Source: an uncultured Verrucomicrobia subdivision 3 bacterium (GTDB lineage: Bacteria > Verrucomicrobiota > Verrucomicrobiia > Limisphaerales > UBA11358). Taken from it: 38,044 bases of DNA. A program made the translations under genes and the position numbers. Below, in pieces: positions 1-7,918 of the stretch. The stretch covers positions 1-38,044 of the forward strand of contig CAIOIC010000112.1 in assembly GCA_903858275.1 (NCBI GenBank). Reading direction: 5' to 3'. Position 1 is the first letter of the stretch. The number at the start of each line of letters is the position of its first letter. The notes beneath the pieces are model-generated. The model was given only the letters and a program-made list of their open reading frames with translations. It was not told where the DNA came from and ran no database searches.

Positions 1-1
1 G

Positions 2-61
2 CGGTATGCAATTCGAGCTGCTGAAATCAAAAAACGCGTAATCGTCAATGTTTTCAACTAA
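2..61 (+). CDS. 3' end of an unidentified gene (partial)
   Basis: An open frame enters from the left edge and stops with TAA just two bases before the tRNA. Its 19 visible residues end in a basic and hydrophobic tail (KKRVIVNVFN). The composition is compatible with a real C-terminus, and the tight spacing to the tRNA fits a preceding gene. Nothing in so short a piece identifies a family, and chance cannot be excluded. Confidence 0.3.
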   Translation, partial: RYAIRAAEIKKRVIVNVFN

Positions 62-63
62 AT

Positions 64-139
<76 letters not shown>

Positions 140-143
140 CTTT

Positions 144-178
144 AAACCCCCTTGCTTTGCAAGGGGGTTTTCATTTTT
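144..178 (+). terminator. Rho-independent terminator of tRNA-Lys
   Basis: A perfect 12-bp stem (144-155 with 159-170, arm AAACCCCCTTGC) closes a TTT loop and is followed by a T-rich tail (168-177). It sits four bases after the tRNA CCA end. Confidence 0.93.
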
Positions 179-290
179 AGGCCGTGTCTATTGGGTGGAA
201 TCACTGCGCTAATTGACTGATTTTGACTGAATTTCGGTTTCAAGGGGTGCCCTATCTATCCCTATCTGTATGCAACTATCCCAACTTTGC

Positions 291-311
291 TTGTATACAA
301 TCTTGTATACA
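291..311. repeat. Two adjacent TTGTATACA palindromic motifs
   Basis: TTGTATACAA (291-300) is a perfect 10-bp palindrome and is followed two bases later by TTGTATACA (303-311), giving two half-overlapping dyads on one DNA face (12-bp centre spacing). They lie just past the stop codon of the small minus-strand gene and downstream of the tRNA. This looks like a paired operator, but no gene starts close by, so the role is unknown. Confidence 0.45.
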
Positions 312-314
312 CCC

Positions 315-503
315 CTATGGCTTTTCGGTTTCATCAAAGAGGAGTTCGATGGCCGTGATGAGTTGCTCCTTGCCGGTGCTGGGAATTTTGATGGCGTTAA
401 AATACCCGTGGTGGCTGCGCTCTGTGATTTGAATGTATTCGCCATTCGGGTTCGCCCGGCGCTCTAGGGTCAGATCCTTTTTCTCAACCGTCAGTGTGGT
501 CAT
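315..503 (-). CDS. Small protein of unknown function
   Basis: A 62-residue frame starting at the ATG at 503 (MTTLTVEKK...); a GTG three codons upstream at 512 is an alternative start, and AGGATG lies a few bases before it. The product alternates charged and hydrophobic residues (VEKKDLTLERR, EYIQITERS, LITAIELLFDE), as expected for a small folded beta-beta-alpha protein, and lacks a signal peptide or membrane segment. I do not recognise a family. It stands alone, convergent with the tRNA, in a stretch of lower GC than the rest of the window, so it may belong to an acquired or decayed segment next to the tRNA. The opposite-strand frames here look like shadows. Confidence 0.5.
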   Translation of the reverse strand: MTTLTVEKKDLTLERRANPNGEYIQITERSHHGYFNAIKIPSTGKEQLITAIELLFDETEKP

Positions 504-669
504 GGCCAGCACCGCATCCTGTGCGACGCACCTTGGATTAGGGTGGTTTGGGGGCGTTTGGACGTATCAAATTCTGACTAACGTAAAGATATGCTGTGAG
601 AGGGTTCATTTTTCTGGACCACCCTTTGTTTTTTTAATTACAGCGAAGATTGTAGGAGGTTGGCAATTC

Positions 670-1077
670 CTAATAGATGCGCGGGGTGAAGGATAATGCA
701 AAATCACCTATGGCAACTTCCAGCGGCTTGCCGGAGCGAGTGACAACTTGGGTGACGGACAGATCCTGCGTTTTGCCATTTGCTGTTTTAGATTCTACTG
801 CCAAAGTGATTTGCACGTTTTGCCCATCAAGCATTTTTGGTGTAAGCAAACAATTTTTCCCTCCGCCGAGCTGAACACAGGTTTCATTGTGGTTGGTTAG
901 CACCACTACGCCAAGGTTGTGTAAAATGTCATTGGCTTGGGATGTTGTGTTACATGTTGCTATGGCTAGCGCTGCGGGTGGCGAAGTTTTTTGCTGGGGA
1001 ATAGTCTTATGGCAGCTCGCTGGCAGAAGTCCTGTCAGTGACAGAGCAACAACGGATATGATTTGTGATATTCCCAT
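670..1077 (-). CDS. Secreted hypothetical protein, possible lipoprotein
   Basis: A 135-residue frame starting at ATG 1077 without an evident ribosome binding site. Residues 1-22 form a signal sequence (hydrophobic run IISVVALSLTGLLPASC); the Cys could be a lipobox cysteine, but the residue at -3 is Pro, so lipidation is uncertain. The mature part has two further Cys pairs (ATCNTT, ETCVQLGGGKNC) that may form disulfides, and ends with short beta-like segments (QNVQITLAVES, LEVAIGDFALSFTPRIY). I do not recognise the family. It lies 97 bp beyond the end of the CvpA-type gene on the same strand and may be co-transcribed with it. Confidence 0.6.
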   Translation of the reverse strand: MGISQIISVVALSLTGLLPASCHKTIPQQKTSPPAALAIATCNTTSQANDILHNLGVVVLTNHNETCVQLGGGKNCLLTPKMLDGQNVQITLAVESKTANGKTQDLSVTQVVTRSGKPLEVAIGDFALSFTPRIY

Positions 1078-1174
1078 GGCCGATTCAGAGCAAAAACCGG
1101 GCCGAAGTGCAAAAAGGCGTTTTCCCCAAAATTACTGGACAAAGTGTCCCGAAATTGACGGCCAAGCCCAAAAA

Positions 1175-2398
1175 TTAGTCTATATGGTCAAAAGCCAACT
1201 GGGTTTTGCCATCCTTGATTATTACCCGGCCACCTTCGATGGTCGCCGTCCAATTTTTTTCCTCATTGTTGGCGGTGGCATGCAATGTGTAAACCGCATC
1301 GCCATGGTTCCAGTCGCCTTTGCCGTTGCTCAACTCGATGGTCGGCGGCTGGCCGGCTTCGGTTTTGAATTTTGGGAGGTTTTTAATAAAAAGTTTATTG
1401 TCGCCGGTGAATAAAATTTGCATTTGTGAGTAAGCTTTGGCCAGAGATGCTCGGGCGGTGCGCGTTTCGTTGGCGGTCATATGCGGACGCGATTCGCGGA
1501 TCCAGGCCGCCGTCGCTCCGGCGTTGAATTCCCATAGGCCTAGAATTTTTTCGCCGCCATATTTTGCCGATTTGCCCGTTTCCAAATAAGTATAAAGGTC
1601 ATCCAGGTTGGTCTCCAAGATGTCCAAGACCAGCCGTGTTTGGTCTTGGCTCGCAAAAAATGCCTGCACGGCCGGATCCTTCATGATTTCTCCCAGCGAA
1701 GCGCCGCTCGCCAGCGCGTTGGTCAGCGTGGGGCTTTGCACCAAGGCTTGCATGTCTTCGCGTTCCCACAATGAGGTCAGTGCCGGATATTTTGCCAGCC
1801 TAGGGCCCGCTTGTGGATTCTGCATAAGCAACCCGGATAAATCTGCCAGCTTGTAATATGTCTTCGGCAGCGTTCCCACCACGCCGGCAGTCTTGGCCAT
1901 GCCGGTCGTTTGCAGGTCATTTCCCAGCCGGTTCACAAATTTGATGAGTGTCGGCTGTCCCGCTGCCGCCGTCATTTGGGTGGTCCAATAGGTCAGGTTG
2001 AAAATCACGAAGCTGGCCAGCACAAAATACATCGCGCCATTCGCCAGGCCGATGCAGATTCCCAGTCGCGTGTTGAGGCGCTCCCACAATTTCAGCCGCA
2101 ATTCGCCAGCCCGATAATTATAAAAAACTGACACCTTCCGATGCACCCAGCCGGCCGGTATGGCGAACAAGATGGAAACAATTATAAAACCCGACAAGGG
2201 TGACAGCGCCCAGGTCAATAGCGGGTTGCCGACGCCCGCATAGGCGAGCAGCGGCTGGACTTGGTGACCGATTGGCACTGCCAGCAATATGCCCGTCCCA
2301 ATCCCCGCCAAGGAGAAAGCCGCGCGGATGGCACCCTGCCGGCTACCCAAGCCGGCGCCAGACGCCATCAATAAAAAGGCCAGAATCCAAATGGTCAT
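1175..2398 (-). CDS. CvpA family membrane protein
   Basis: The N-terminal half has the CvpA pattern: a first helix (MTIWILAFLLMASGAGLGSRQGA...), a second hydrophobic segment after RQGAIRAAFSLAGIGTG, then two more helices around residues 65-90 and 115-145. CvpA proteins are inner-membrane proteins first linked to colicin V export and later to envelope integrity; their biochemical role is not settled. The remaining 250 residues are soluble, Ala/Leu-rich helices followed by a short beta-rich tail (TIELSNGKGDW, AVYTLHATANNEEKNWTATIEGG), an extension much longer than the roughly 160-residue E. coli CvpA. I chose the ATG at 2398 because it begins the first membrane helix; an ATG at 2416 and one at 2491 are also in frame. 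It is divergent from the glycosyltransferase gene. Confidence 0.75.
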   Translation of the reverse strand: MTIWILAFLLMASGAGLGSRQGAIRAAFSLAGIGTGILLAVPIGHQVQPLLAYAGVGNPLLTWALSPLSGFIIVSILFAIPAGWVHRKVSVFYNYRAGELRLKLWERLNTRLGICIGLANGAMYFVLASFVIFNLTYWTTQMTAAAGQPTLIKFVNRLGNDLQTTGMAKTAGVVGTLPKTYYKLADLSGLLMQNPQAGPRLAKYPALTSLWEREDMQALVQSPTLTNALASGASLGEIMKDPAVQAFFASQDQTRLVLDILETNLDDLYTYLETGKSAKYGGEKILGLWEFNAGATAAWIRESRPHMTANETRTARASLAKAYSQMQILFTGDNKLFIKNLPKFKTEAGQPPTIELSNGKGDWNHGDAVYTLHATANNEEKNWTATIEGGRVIIKDGKTQLAFDHID

Positions 2399-2514
2399 AC
2401 CGCCATTAAAAATCATGCCGCAAAAATTGCACGACGAAAATTGCATTGCAGAGTCAATATCAGGTCGCTGACTTTTGTCTTTGGCCTTCAAGTGTTGCCG
2501 CTTAACCTGACCGC

Positions 2515-3240
2515 GTGAATATTTCCGTCATTGTTCCCGCTTTCAACGAGGAGAAACTCCTCGGTGCCTCGCTGGCGGAAATCAAGTCCGCTGCCACCGC
2601 CTTGGCCGCGCGCGGCTGGTCGGTCGAACTCATTGTCTGTGACAATAATTCCACGGACCGCACCCCCGATGTCGCCCGCGCGGCCGGCGCCAAAGTCGTG
2701 TTTGAACCCGTCAATCAGATCGCCCGCGCCCGTAACGCCGGGGCGGCGGCGGCCACCGGTGATTGGTTGGTGTTTGTGGATGCCGATTCCCATCCCAGCG
2801 CCGGACTTTTTGCGGATGTGGCGGACCAGATTCTTTCCGGCCGCTGCCTTGCCGGCGGTGCGACCATCCGGTTGGACGAACATTTCTTTGTCGCGAGCCT
2901 GATTACGTGGCTGTGGAATTTTGCCAGCCGCTGGCGGCGGTTGCTGGCGGGTTCGTTCATTTTTGTCGAGGCGGCGGCGTTTCGTCAGATTGGCGGCTTC
3001 AGCCACGAACTGTTTGCGGCGGAGGAACTGGACTTGAGCAAGCGACTCAAGCAATTTGCCCGGGGAACCGGACGGAAAATTGTGATTTTGCACCGGCATC
3101 CGCTGCGCACCTCGGCGCGCAAAATGAAACTCTACACCCCGCGCGAGCATTTGCGGTTTTTTACTCGCGCACTTTTCAACCAGCGCCGGATGCTGACCAG
3201 CCGTGAAGCAGCCCATTTGTGGTATGACGGACGACGGTGA
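2515..3240 (+). CDS. Family 2 glycosyltransferase
   Basis: A 241-residue GT-A type protein starting with GTG at 2515. It opens with the nucleotide-sugar binding strand (ISVIVPAFNEE, residues 3-13), continues with the DNNSTDRT loop near residue 43, and shows the metal-binding DXD-like motif in VFVDADSHP near residue 85. A later EELDLSKRL segment resembles the acceptor/catalytic-base region. There is a hydrophobic stretch (LITWLWNFASRW) near residue 130 but no multi-pass membrane domain. GT2 enzymes of this size add sugars in polysaccharide, glycolipid or glycoprotein assembly; donor and acceptor cannot be read from sequence. No clear Shine-Dalgarno sequence precedes the start. Confidence 0.85.
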   Translation: MNISVIVPAFNEEKLLGASLAEIKSAATALAARGWSVELIVCDNNSTDRTPDVARAAGAKVVFEPVNQIARARNAGAAAATGDWLVFVDADSHPSAGLFADVADQILSGRCLAGGATIRLDEHFFVASLITWLWNFASRWRRLLAGSFIFVEAAAFRQIGGFSHELFAAEELDLSKRLKQFARGTGRKIVILHRHPLRTSARKMKLYTPREHLRFFTRALFNQRRMLTSREAAHLWYDGRR

Positions 3241-3326
3241 TTTTTTGTGGTCGCCGCATCCTTCGTGACAGCGGTAATCAATCTGTCTATTTTTCAATAC
3301 AAACCAATCCCCATGGAGCCAATCAA

Positions 3327-4076
3327 ATGAAAGTAATTTTTTCCACTCTCGCTCTCCTCTGTCTCCTTGCCGTCGGCTGCGCGTCGGTGCCGGTAGTGCG
3401 GCCGGGTTTGTCCACGACCACTCCGGTCACGCAAAACCGCGACCACGCGATCTATGACTGGCAGCAGCGGCACGCGGAGATTCTCGAATACAACCGCACG
3501 CATCATCCCGACGTGGTCATCCTTGGCGATTCCATCATCCATTATTGGGGTGGCGAACCGGCGGCACCGAAGATATGGGCGCAGTCCGCGTGGAAAAACG
3601 CCTTTTTCGGCGTCGCGGTGGAAAATCTTGGCTTTGGCTGGGACCGCACGGAAAATGTCTTGTGGCGCATCGGTCACGGCGAACTTGATGGCATCAAGCC
3701 CAAGCTCATCATCATCAAAATCGGCACCAACAACACCGGCCTCAATACTGCTGACGAAATCGCCGCCGGGATTGAGGCCGTCTGCGCGCTGGCGCACCGG
3801 AAACAGCCAAATGCGAAAATCCTGCTGCTAGGCATTTTGCCGCGCCGTGATGAAAAGCCGCCATACCCGGTCATCACCGACCGGGTCAACCAATTGCTTC
3901 AAGCCCGCCTCGCAAAAATTTCCTGGCTGACCTGCTGCGATTTTGGCGCTTCGTTGCGCCAGGCCGATGGCCGCGTCAATGCGGCGTTGTTTAAGGACGG
4001 CGTTCATGTCAATGCCGCCGGCTACGAGATTTTGGGCGCTAAAATTCACGAGCAAATCGCCACTTTGCTCAAGTGA
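3327..4076 (+). CDS. SGNH/GDSL hydrolase lipoprotein
   Basis: A 249-residue protein starting at ATG 3327, preceded by GGAG at 3314-3317, one of the few recognisable ribosome binding sites here. The signal peptide ends in a good lipobox (LAVGC, Cys18), so it is probably a lipid-anchored envelope protein. SGNH block I is VVILGDSIIH with nucleophile Ser69; the Asn block is KIGTNNTG; and the catalytic Asp224/His227 pair is in FKDGVHVNAAGYE. The architecture resembles the platelet-activating-factor acetylhydrolase type of GDSL esterase, which removes acyl or acetyl groups from carbohydrates or lipids. The substrate is unknown. It lies between a glycosyltransferase and a phospholipid acylation gene, which fits envelope glycan or lipid modification. 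Confidence 0.85.
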   Translation: MKVIFSTLALLCLLAVGCASVPVVRPGLSTTTPVTQNRDHAIYDWQQRHAEILEYNRTHHPDVVILGDSIIHYWGGEPAAPKIWAQSAWKNAFFGVAVENLGFGWDRTENVLWRIGHGELDGIKPKLIIIKIGTNNTGLNTADEIAAGIEAVCALAHRKQPNAKILLLGILPRRDEKPPYPVITDRVNQLLQARLAKISWLTCCDFGASLRQADGRVNAALFKDGVHVNAAGYEILGAKIHEQIATLLK

Positions 4077-4158
4077 GCGCTACAGCCATCGCTTTAGCTG
4101 ATGCCAGGAAATAGATTTTTGATTCCCACTTTGCCGTGCCATTGTTTAGCTTGAGCGT

Positions 4159-7100
4159 GTGACCGGCGATAAACCGCAATCCGCAACCCCTAATCCGCAG
4201 TCCGCCACGCGCGGCTTCTGGGCGCTCATCGTCACGCAGGCGCAGGGCGCGTTCAGCGACAACGCGCTGAAATGGCTCGCCATCTCGCTCATCACCGGCA
4301 TGGGGCTTTCCAGCGAGGAAAGCGACCGGCTCGTAAGCATCATCGGCGCGCTGTTTGCGCTGCCGTTCATCGTGTTTTCCATGGCGGGCGGATTTCTTGC
4401 GGACCGTTTCAGCAAGCGCACCGTCGTCATCGGGGTCAAAGTCTTTGAAATCCTCGTCATGTTCATCGCGCTGGCCGGTCTTGCGACGAACCACATTTAC
4501 ATCACCATCGGCGGCGTCTTTCTGATGGGCGTCCACAGCGCGTTTTTCGGCCCGTCCAAATACGGCCTGCTGCCGGAGCTGCTGCCGGAGAAAAAAATCT
4601 CCTGGGGTAATGGCTATCTGGAACTCGGCACCTTCCTCGCCATCATTGGCGGCACCGTCGCCGGCGGGTGGCTTTGCAAAACCTTCCGGGCGGATCCGGG
4701 TTGGTCCGGCGTCATCCTGCTGGCGCTCGCGGTGATCGGCTTGTGCACGGCCTTTGGCATCAGCAAAGTGCCCGCCGCCGATCCGCAGAAAAAATTCCGA
4801 GCCAACTTCGTCGGCGACTTGTGGAGCCAGATCCAGCTGATCCGTCGCGACGGCAAGCTGTGGCTGGCCGTTCTGGGCAACACCTATTTTTTCGGGATTG
4901 CCGCTCTCATTCAGTTTGTCATCGTTATCTACGCGAAGGACGCCTTGAAAATCACCGATCCGGTGGCCACCGGCTATTTGCAGGCGGCCACCGCCATCGG
5001 TATCGGCCTCGGCAGTTTTGCGGCAGGCTATCTTTCTGGCGGCAAAATCGAAACCGGTCTGATTCCCTTGGGCGCGCTCGGCTTGACGGTTTGCGCCGCG
5101 TTGCTGGGGGAAAGCGGCTTGTCGTTTGCCGCCGTGGCCACGCGGCTGGCCGCGCTCGGATTTTGCGGAGGCTTTTTTATCATTCCTATTTCCGCGCTGC
5201 TGCAACATCGTCCCGCCCGCGATAAAAAAGGCGCCGTGCTGGCTGCTGCCAACTTGATTTCCTTTGTCGGCATCTTTCTCGCCTCGGGAATTTTTTATGT
5301 GCTGGCCTCCGTTTTGAAACTGACGCCGCCGCAGATTTTTCTCGTCGTGGCTGCCGCCGGTTTGTTCGCCACCGTTTATGTTTTGGTGCGGCTGCCGGAT
5401 TCGCTGCTGCGGCTGGGGCTGTGGCTGGTGACGCATTCGATCTACCGGATTCGCGTGGTGGGCCGCGACCACATTCCCGAAAAAGGCGGCGCGCTGTTTG
5501 TCTGCAACCACGTTTCGTATGTGGACGCCTTGCTGCTGCTTGCTTCCACCGACCGCTCCGTGCGCTTCCTGATGTTCAAAGACATCTACGAAAAACCATG
5601 GGTCAAGCCGTTCGCCAAAATTCTCCGGGTCATTCCCGTCTCCTCCGAACAGCGGCCGCGCGAACTCCTCCACGCGCTGCAAACCGCCAGCGCCGCCATC
5701 TGCGCCGGTGAAGTCGTCTGCATTTTTGCCGAGGGGCAGATCACCCGCATCGGTCAGTTGCTGCCGTTCCGTCGCGGCCTGGAGCGCATCATGAAAGACG
5801 TGGCCGCGCCGGTCATTCCCGTCGCGCTGGATGGCGTGCTCGGCGGGCCGTTGAGTTTCCGGCGCGGGCGATTGGTGCATCTGCTCACCGCGCGCTGTCC
5901 CCATCCGGTCACGGTGAGTTTCGGCCGGTCGCTGCCGGCGAACGTCACGCCGTTCGCCGTGCGCGAGGCGGTCCGGGAATTGCAGGTCAACGCCTGGCAG
6001 TTGCGCCGCGCGCAGATGCAGCCGCTCCATCGCAACTTCATCCGCATGGCGCGCATGCATCCGCGGCGCTTCGCCTTTGCTGATGCGATCAGCGGCAAAA
6101 TTAATTTTGGCCCGGCGCTGGTGAAAACGATATTCCTCGCGCGCCGGCTGAAAACCGTTTGGCGCGGGCAGAGGATGGTGGGCATTTACCTGCCGCCGAG
6201 CGTGCCGGGCGCGCTGGTGAATTACGCCGCCTACCTCTGCAACAAGGTGCCGGTCAACTTGAACTACACGCTCTCCGCCAGCACGCTGGCCGACTGCGTG
6301 AAACAATGTGACCTCCAGACCATCATCACCTCGCGCAAGTTCGTTGAAAAAATCAGGCTCACGCCGCCCGGCCAATTGATTTACCTCGAAGACCTCGCCG
6401 CCAAACCCGGCTTGCTGGAAAAACTCACCGCGTTTGGCCTGGCCGGACTTTTCCCGGCCCGCCTGCTGGAAATGGTTTTATTTCCGACTAAAAATACAAA
6501 ACTAAAAACTAAAAACTCCCTGGACGATCTGGCGGCGGTGATTTTCTCCAGCGGCAGCACCGGCGAGCCGAAGGGCGTGATGCTCTCGCAGTTCAATCTG
6601 CTCGCCAACATCGAGCAATGCGGCGAAGTGATTGCGCTCGATGAATCGCAGCGGCTGCTCGGCATTTTGCCGTTTTTTCATTCCTTTGGATTCATGGTCA
6701 CGGTTTGTTTGCCGAGCGTGCTGGGCACTGGCGTCGTTTTTTACCCGAACCCGCTCGATGCCCGGGGCGTGGGGGCGACCGTGCGCGAGCATGAGGTCAC
6801 CGTGATGCTGGCCACCGCCACCTTCCTGCAAATCTATCTGCGCGGCACCGCGCCGGAGGATTTTGGCAGCCTGAAACTCATTGTGACCGGCGCGGAGAAG
6901 TTGCCTGAGCGTCTCGCCGCCGCCTTCGAGGAACGCTTTGGCCTCCGGCCGTTCGAGGGGTACGGCTGCACGGAATGTGCGCCGGCGGTGGCGGTGAATT
7001 CCTGGGATTATCGCGCCGCCGGGTTTTATCAGGTCGGCGGCAAGCACGGGAAAATCGGCCAGCCGGTGCCCGGCATGTGCGTGCGCATCGCCGAGGCGGA

Positions 7101-7641
7101 CAATCCGTGGAGCGGCAAAGTGCTTCCGCCCGGCGAATCGGGAATGCTGCTCGTGCGCGGGCCGAACATCATGCTGGGTTACCTCGGTCAGCCGGAAAAG
7201 ACGGCGGAAGTGCTGCGCGACGGCTGGTATTGCACCGGCGACATTGCCCGGCTGGACGCGGACGGTTTTTTGCAAATCACCGGCCGGCTGAACCGCTTCA
7301 GCAAGATCGGCGGCGAGATGGTGCCGCATCTCAAGGTCGAGGAGCAATTGCAGGAACTCGCCGGCGTGGCCGGGGTGGCGTTTGTCGTCATCGGCGTGCC
7401 GGATGAGAAGAAAGGCGAACGCCTCGTCGTGCTGCACCAGCTGCCGGAAGCGGACCTTCCTGTGTTGCTGGAAAAATTTGCCGCGAGCGATCTGCCGAAT
7501 CTGTGGAAGCCCAAGGCGGACGCGTTTTACCGCGTGGAAAGTTTCCCGATGCTCGGCACCGGCAAGCTGGATTTGCGCGGCGTGAAAGAGATGGCCGCGA
7601 AGCTGTCGGAAACGAAGGGGGAAAACCCCGGAGCAGATTGA
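4159..7641 (+). CDS. MFS / PlsC acyltransferase / acyl-activating enzyme fusion (Aas-LplT-like)
   Basis: An 1160-residue three-part protein. Residues about 19-425 are a 12-helix major facilitator domain of the LplT type. Residues about 430-620 are a PlsC-type acyltransferase with the HX4D motif (His451, Asp456 in NHVSYVD) and an EGQ block at Glu525. Residues about 630-1160 are an ANL adenylating enzyme with the P-loop IFSSGSTGEPKG (795 on), GYGCTE (934-939), TGDIARLDADGF near 1030 and a GTGK lysine near the C-terminus. In E. coli, LplT flips lysophospholipid inward and Aas re-acylates it; here both appear in one chain, suggesting lysophospholipid remodelling at the inner membrane. The start is GTG 4159. 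The N-terminal 18 residues and a linker near residue 780 are encoded by heptamer tandem repeats. Confidence 0.9.
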   Translation: MTGDKPQSATPNPQSATRGFWALIVTQAQGAFSDNALKWLAISLITGMGLSSEESDRLVSIIGALFALPFIVFSMAGGFLADRFSKRTVVIGVKVFEILVMFIALAGLATNHIYITIGGVFLMGVHSAFFGPSKYGLLPELLPEKKISWGNGYLELGTFLAIIGGTVAGGWLCKTFRADPGWSGVILLALAVIGLCTAFGISKVPAADPQKKFRANFVGDLWSQIQLIRRDGKLWLAVLGNTYFFGIAALIQFVIVIYAKDALKITDPVATGYLQAATAIGIGLGSFAAGYLSGGKIETGLIPLGALGLTVCAALLGESGLSFAAVATRLAALGFCGGFFIIPISALLQHRPARDKKGAVLAAANLISFVGIFLASGIFYVLASVLKLTPPQIFLVVAAAGLFATVYVLVRLPDSLLRLGLWLVTHSIYRIRVVGRDHIPEKGGALFVCNHVSYVDALLLLASTDRSVRFLMFKDIYEKPWVKPFAKILRVIPVSSEQRPRELLHALQTASAAICAGEVVCIFAEGQITRIGQLLPFRRGLERIMKDVAAPVIPVALDGVLGGPLSFRRGRLVHLLTARCPHPVTVSFGRSLPANVTPFAVREAVRELQVNAWQLRRAQMQPLHRNFIRMARMHPRRFAFADAISGKINFGPALVKTIFLARRLKTVWRGQRMVGIYLPPSVPGALVNYAAYLCNKVPVNLNYTLSASTLADCVKQCDLQTIITSRKFVEKIRLTPPGQLIYLEDLAAKPGLLEKLTAFGLAGLFPARLLEMVLFPTKNTKLKTKNSLDDLAAVIFSSGSTGEPKGVMLSQFNLLANIEQCGEVIALDESQRLLGILPFFHSFGFMVTVCLPSVLGTGVVFYPNPLDARGVGATVREHEVTVMLATATFLQIYLRGTAPEDFGSLKLIVTGAEKLPERLAAAFEERFGLRPFEGYGCTECAPAVAVNSWDYRAAGFYQVGGKHGKIGQPVPGMCVRIAEADNPWSGKVLPPGESGMLLVRGPNIMLGYLGQPEKTAEVLRDGWYCTGDIARLDADGFLQITGRLNRFSKIGGEMVPHLKVEEQLQELAGVAGVAFVVIGVPDEKKGERLVVLHQLPEADLPVLLEKFAASDLPNLWKPKADAFYRVESFPMLGTGKLDLRGVKEMAAKLSETKGENPGAD
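4172..4206 (+). repeat. Heptamer tandem array inside coding sequence (fusion gene N-terminus)
   Basis: Five consecutive heptamers with consensus ATCCGCA: AACCGCA, ATCCGCA, ACCCCTA, ATCCGCA, GTCCGCC. They encode the PQSATPNPQSAT repeat just ahead of the first membrane helix. The 7-bp period shows in the protein as a 7-residue repeat. Confidence 0.8.
6487..6517 (+). repeat. Heptamer tandem array inside coding sequence (ANL linker)
   Basis: Period-7 array ACTAAAA, ATACAAA, ACTAAAA, ACTAAAA, ACT. It encodes the lysine/threonine stretch TKNTKLKTKNS immediately before the ATP-binding P-loop segment of the adenylating domain. The AT-rich insert contrasts sharply with the GC-rich gene around it. Confidence 0.8.
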
Positions 7642-7678
7642 GAAAGAGCCGCTGGATTAAGCCGGTGGAATTGTAGCG

Positions 7679-7717
7679 TCGAGGCTGTGCCTCGAGGAGT
7701 TGAGCCGCAGGCTCAAC
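7679..7717. repeat. Tandem short palindromes in intergenic region
   Basis: Two hairpins follow each other: TCGAGGC/GCCTCGA (7679-7685 with 7689-7695, loop TGT) and GTTGAGCC/GGCTCAAC (7699-7706 with 7710-7717, loop GCA). Both have 3-nt loops and no T tail. They lie between the fusion gene and the convergent membrane-protein gene and look like a dispersed palindromic element. Confidence 0.7.
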
Positions 7718-7766
7718 GCTATCCGCTTTGCGAAACGTGGTTTCGGCATTGGCCTGCCAATTTTGA

Positions 7767-7845
7767 GCGGTCGCGCGAAGCGCGCAAAGGCGGCGAAGGA
7801 AAAGCTTTTCCCCTTCGTTTTTCTTCGCGAGCTTCGCGCGACCGC
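7767..7845. repeat. Long imperfect hairpin (79 nt), possible bidirectional terminator or mobile palindrome
   Basis: Perfect 15-bp outer arms (7767-7781 with 7831-7845, starting GCGGTCGCGCGAAGC) enclose further pairing around a central AAAAGCTTTT palindrome (about 7801-7810) flanked by CGAAGG and CCTTCG. It sits at the meeting point of two convergent genes, where a shared terminator would be expected. The size and full-length symmetry also suit a REP-like or MITE-like element. Apart from the two palindromic elements, 7642-7918 holds no gene I can support. Confidence 0.7.
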
Positions 7846-7918
7846 CGGTTTTTCAATGCTTCACATTAAAAGTGTCAACCAACCAGATAGGCCTGGTTCA
7901 GTCGTTTGGATTCTCGGG

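Noticed and set aside
4069..6375. 768-codon minus-strand frame opposite the fusion gene
   Set aside because: Arg/Gln/His-rich shadow of a gene with clear MFS and PlsC motifs on the plus strand.
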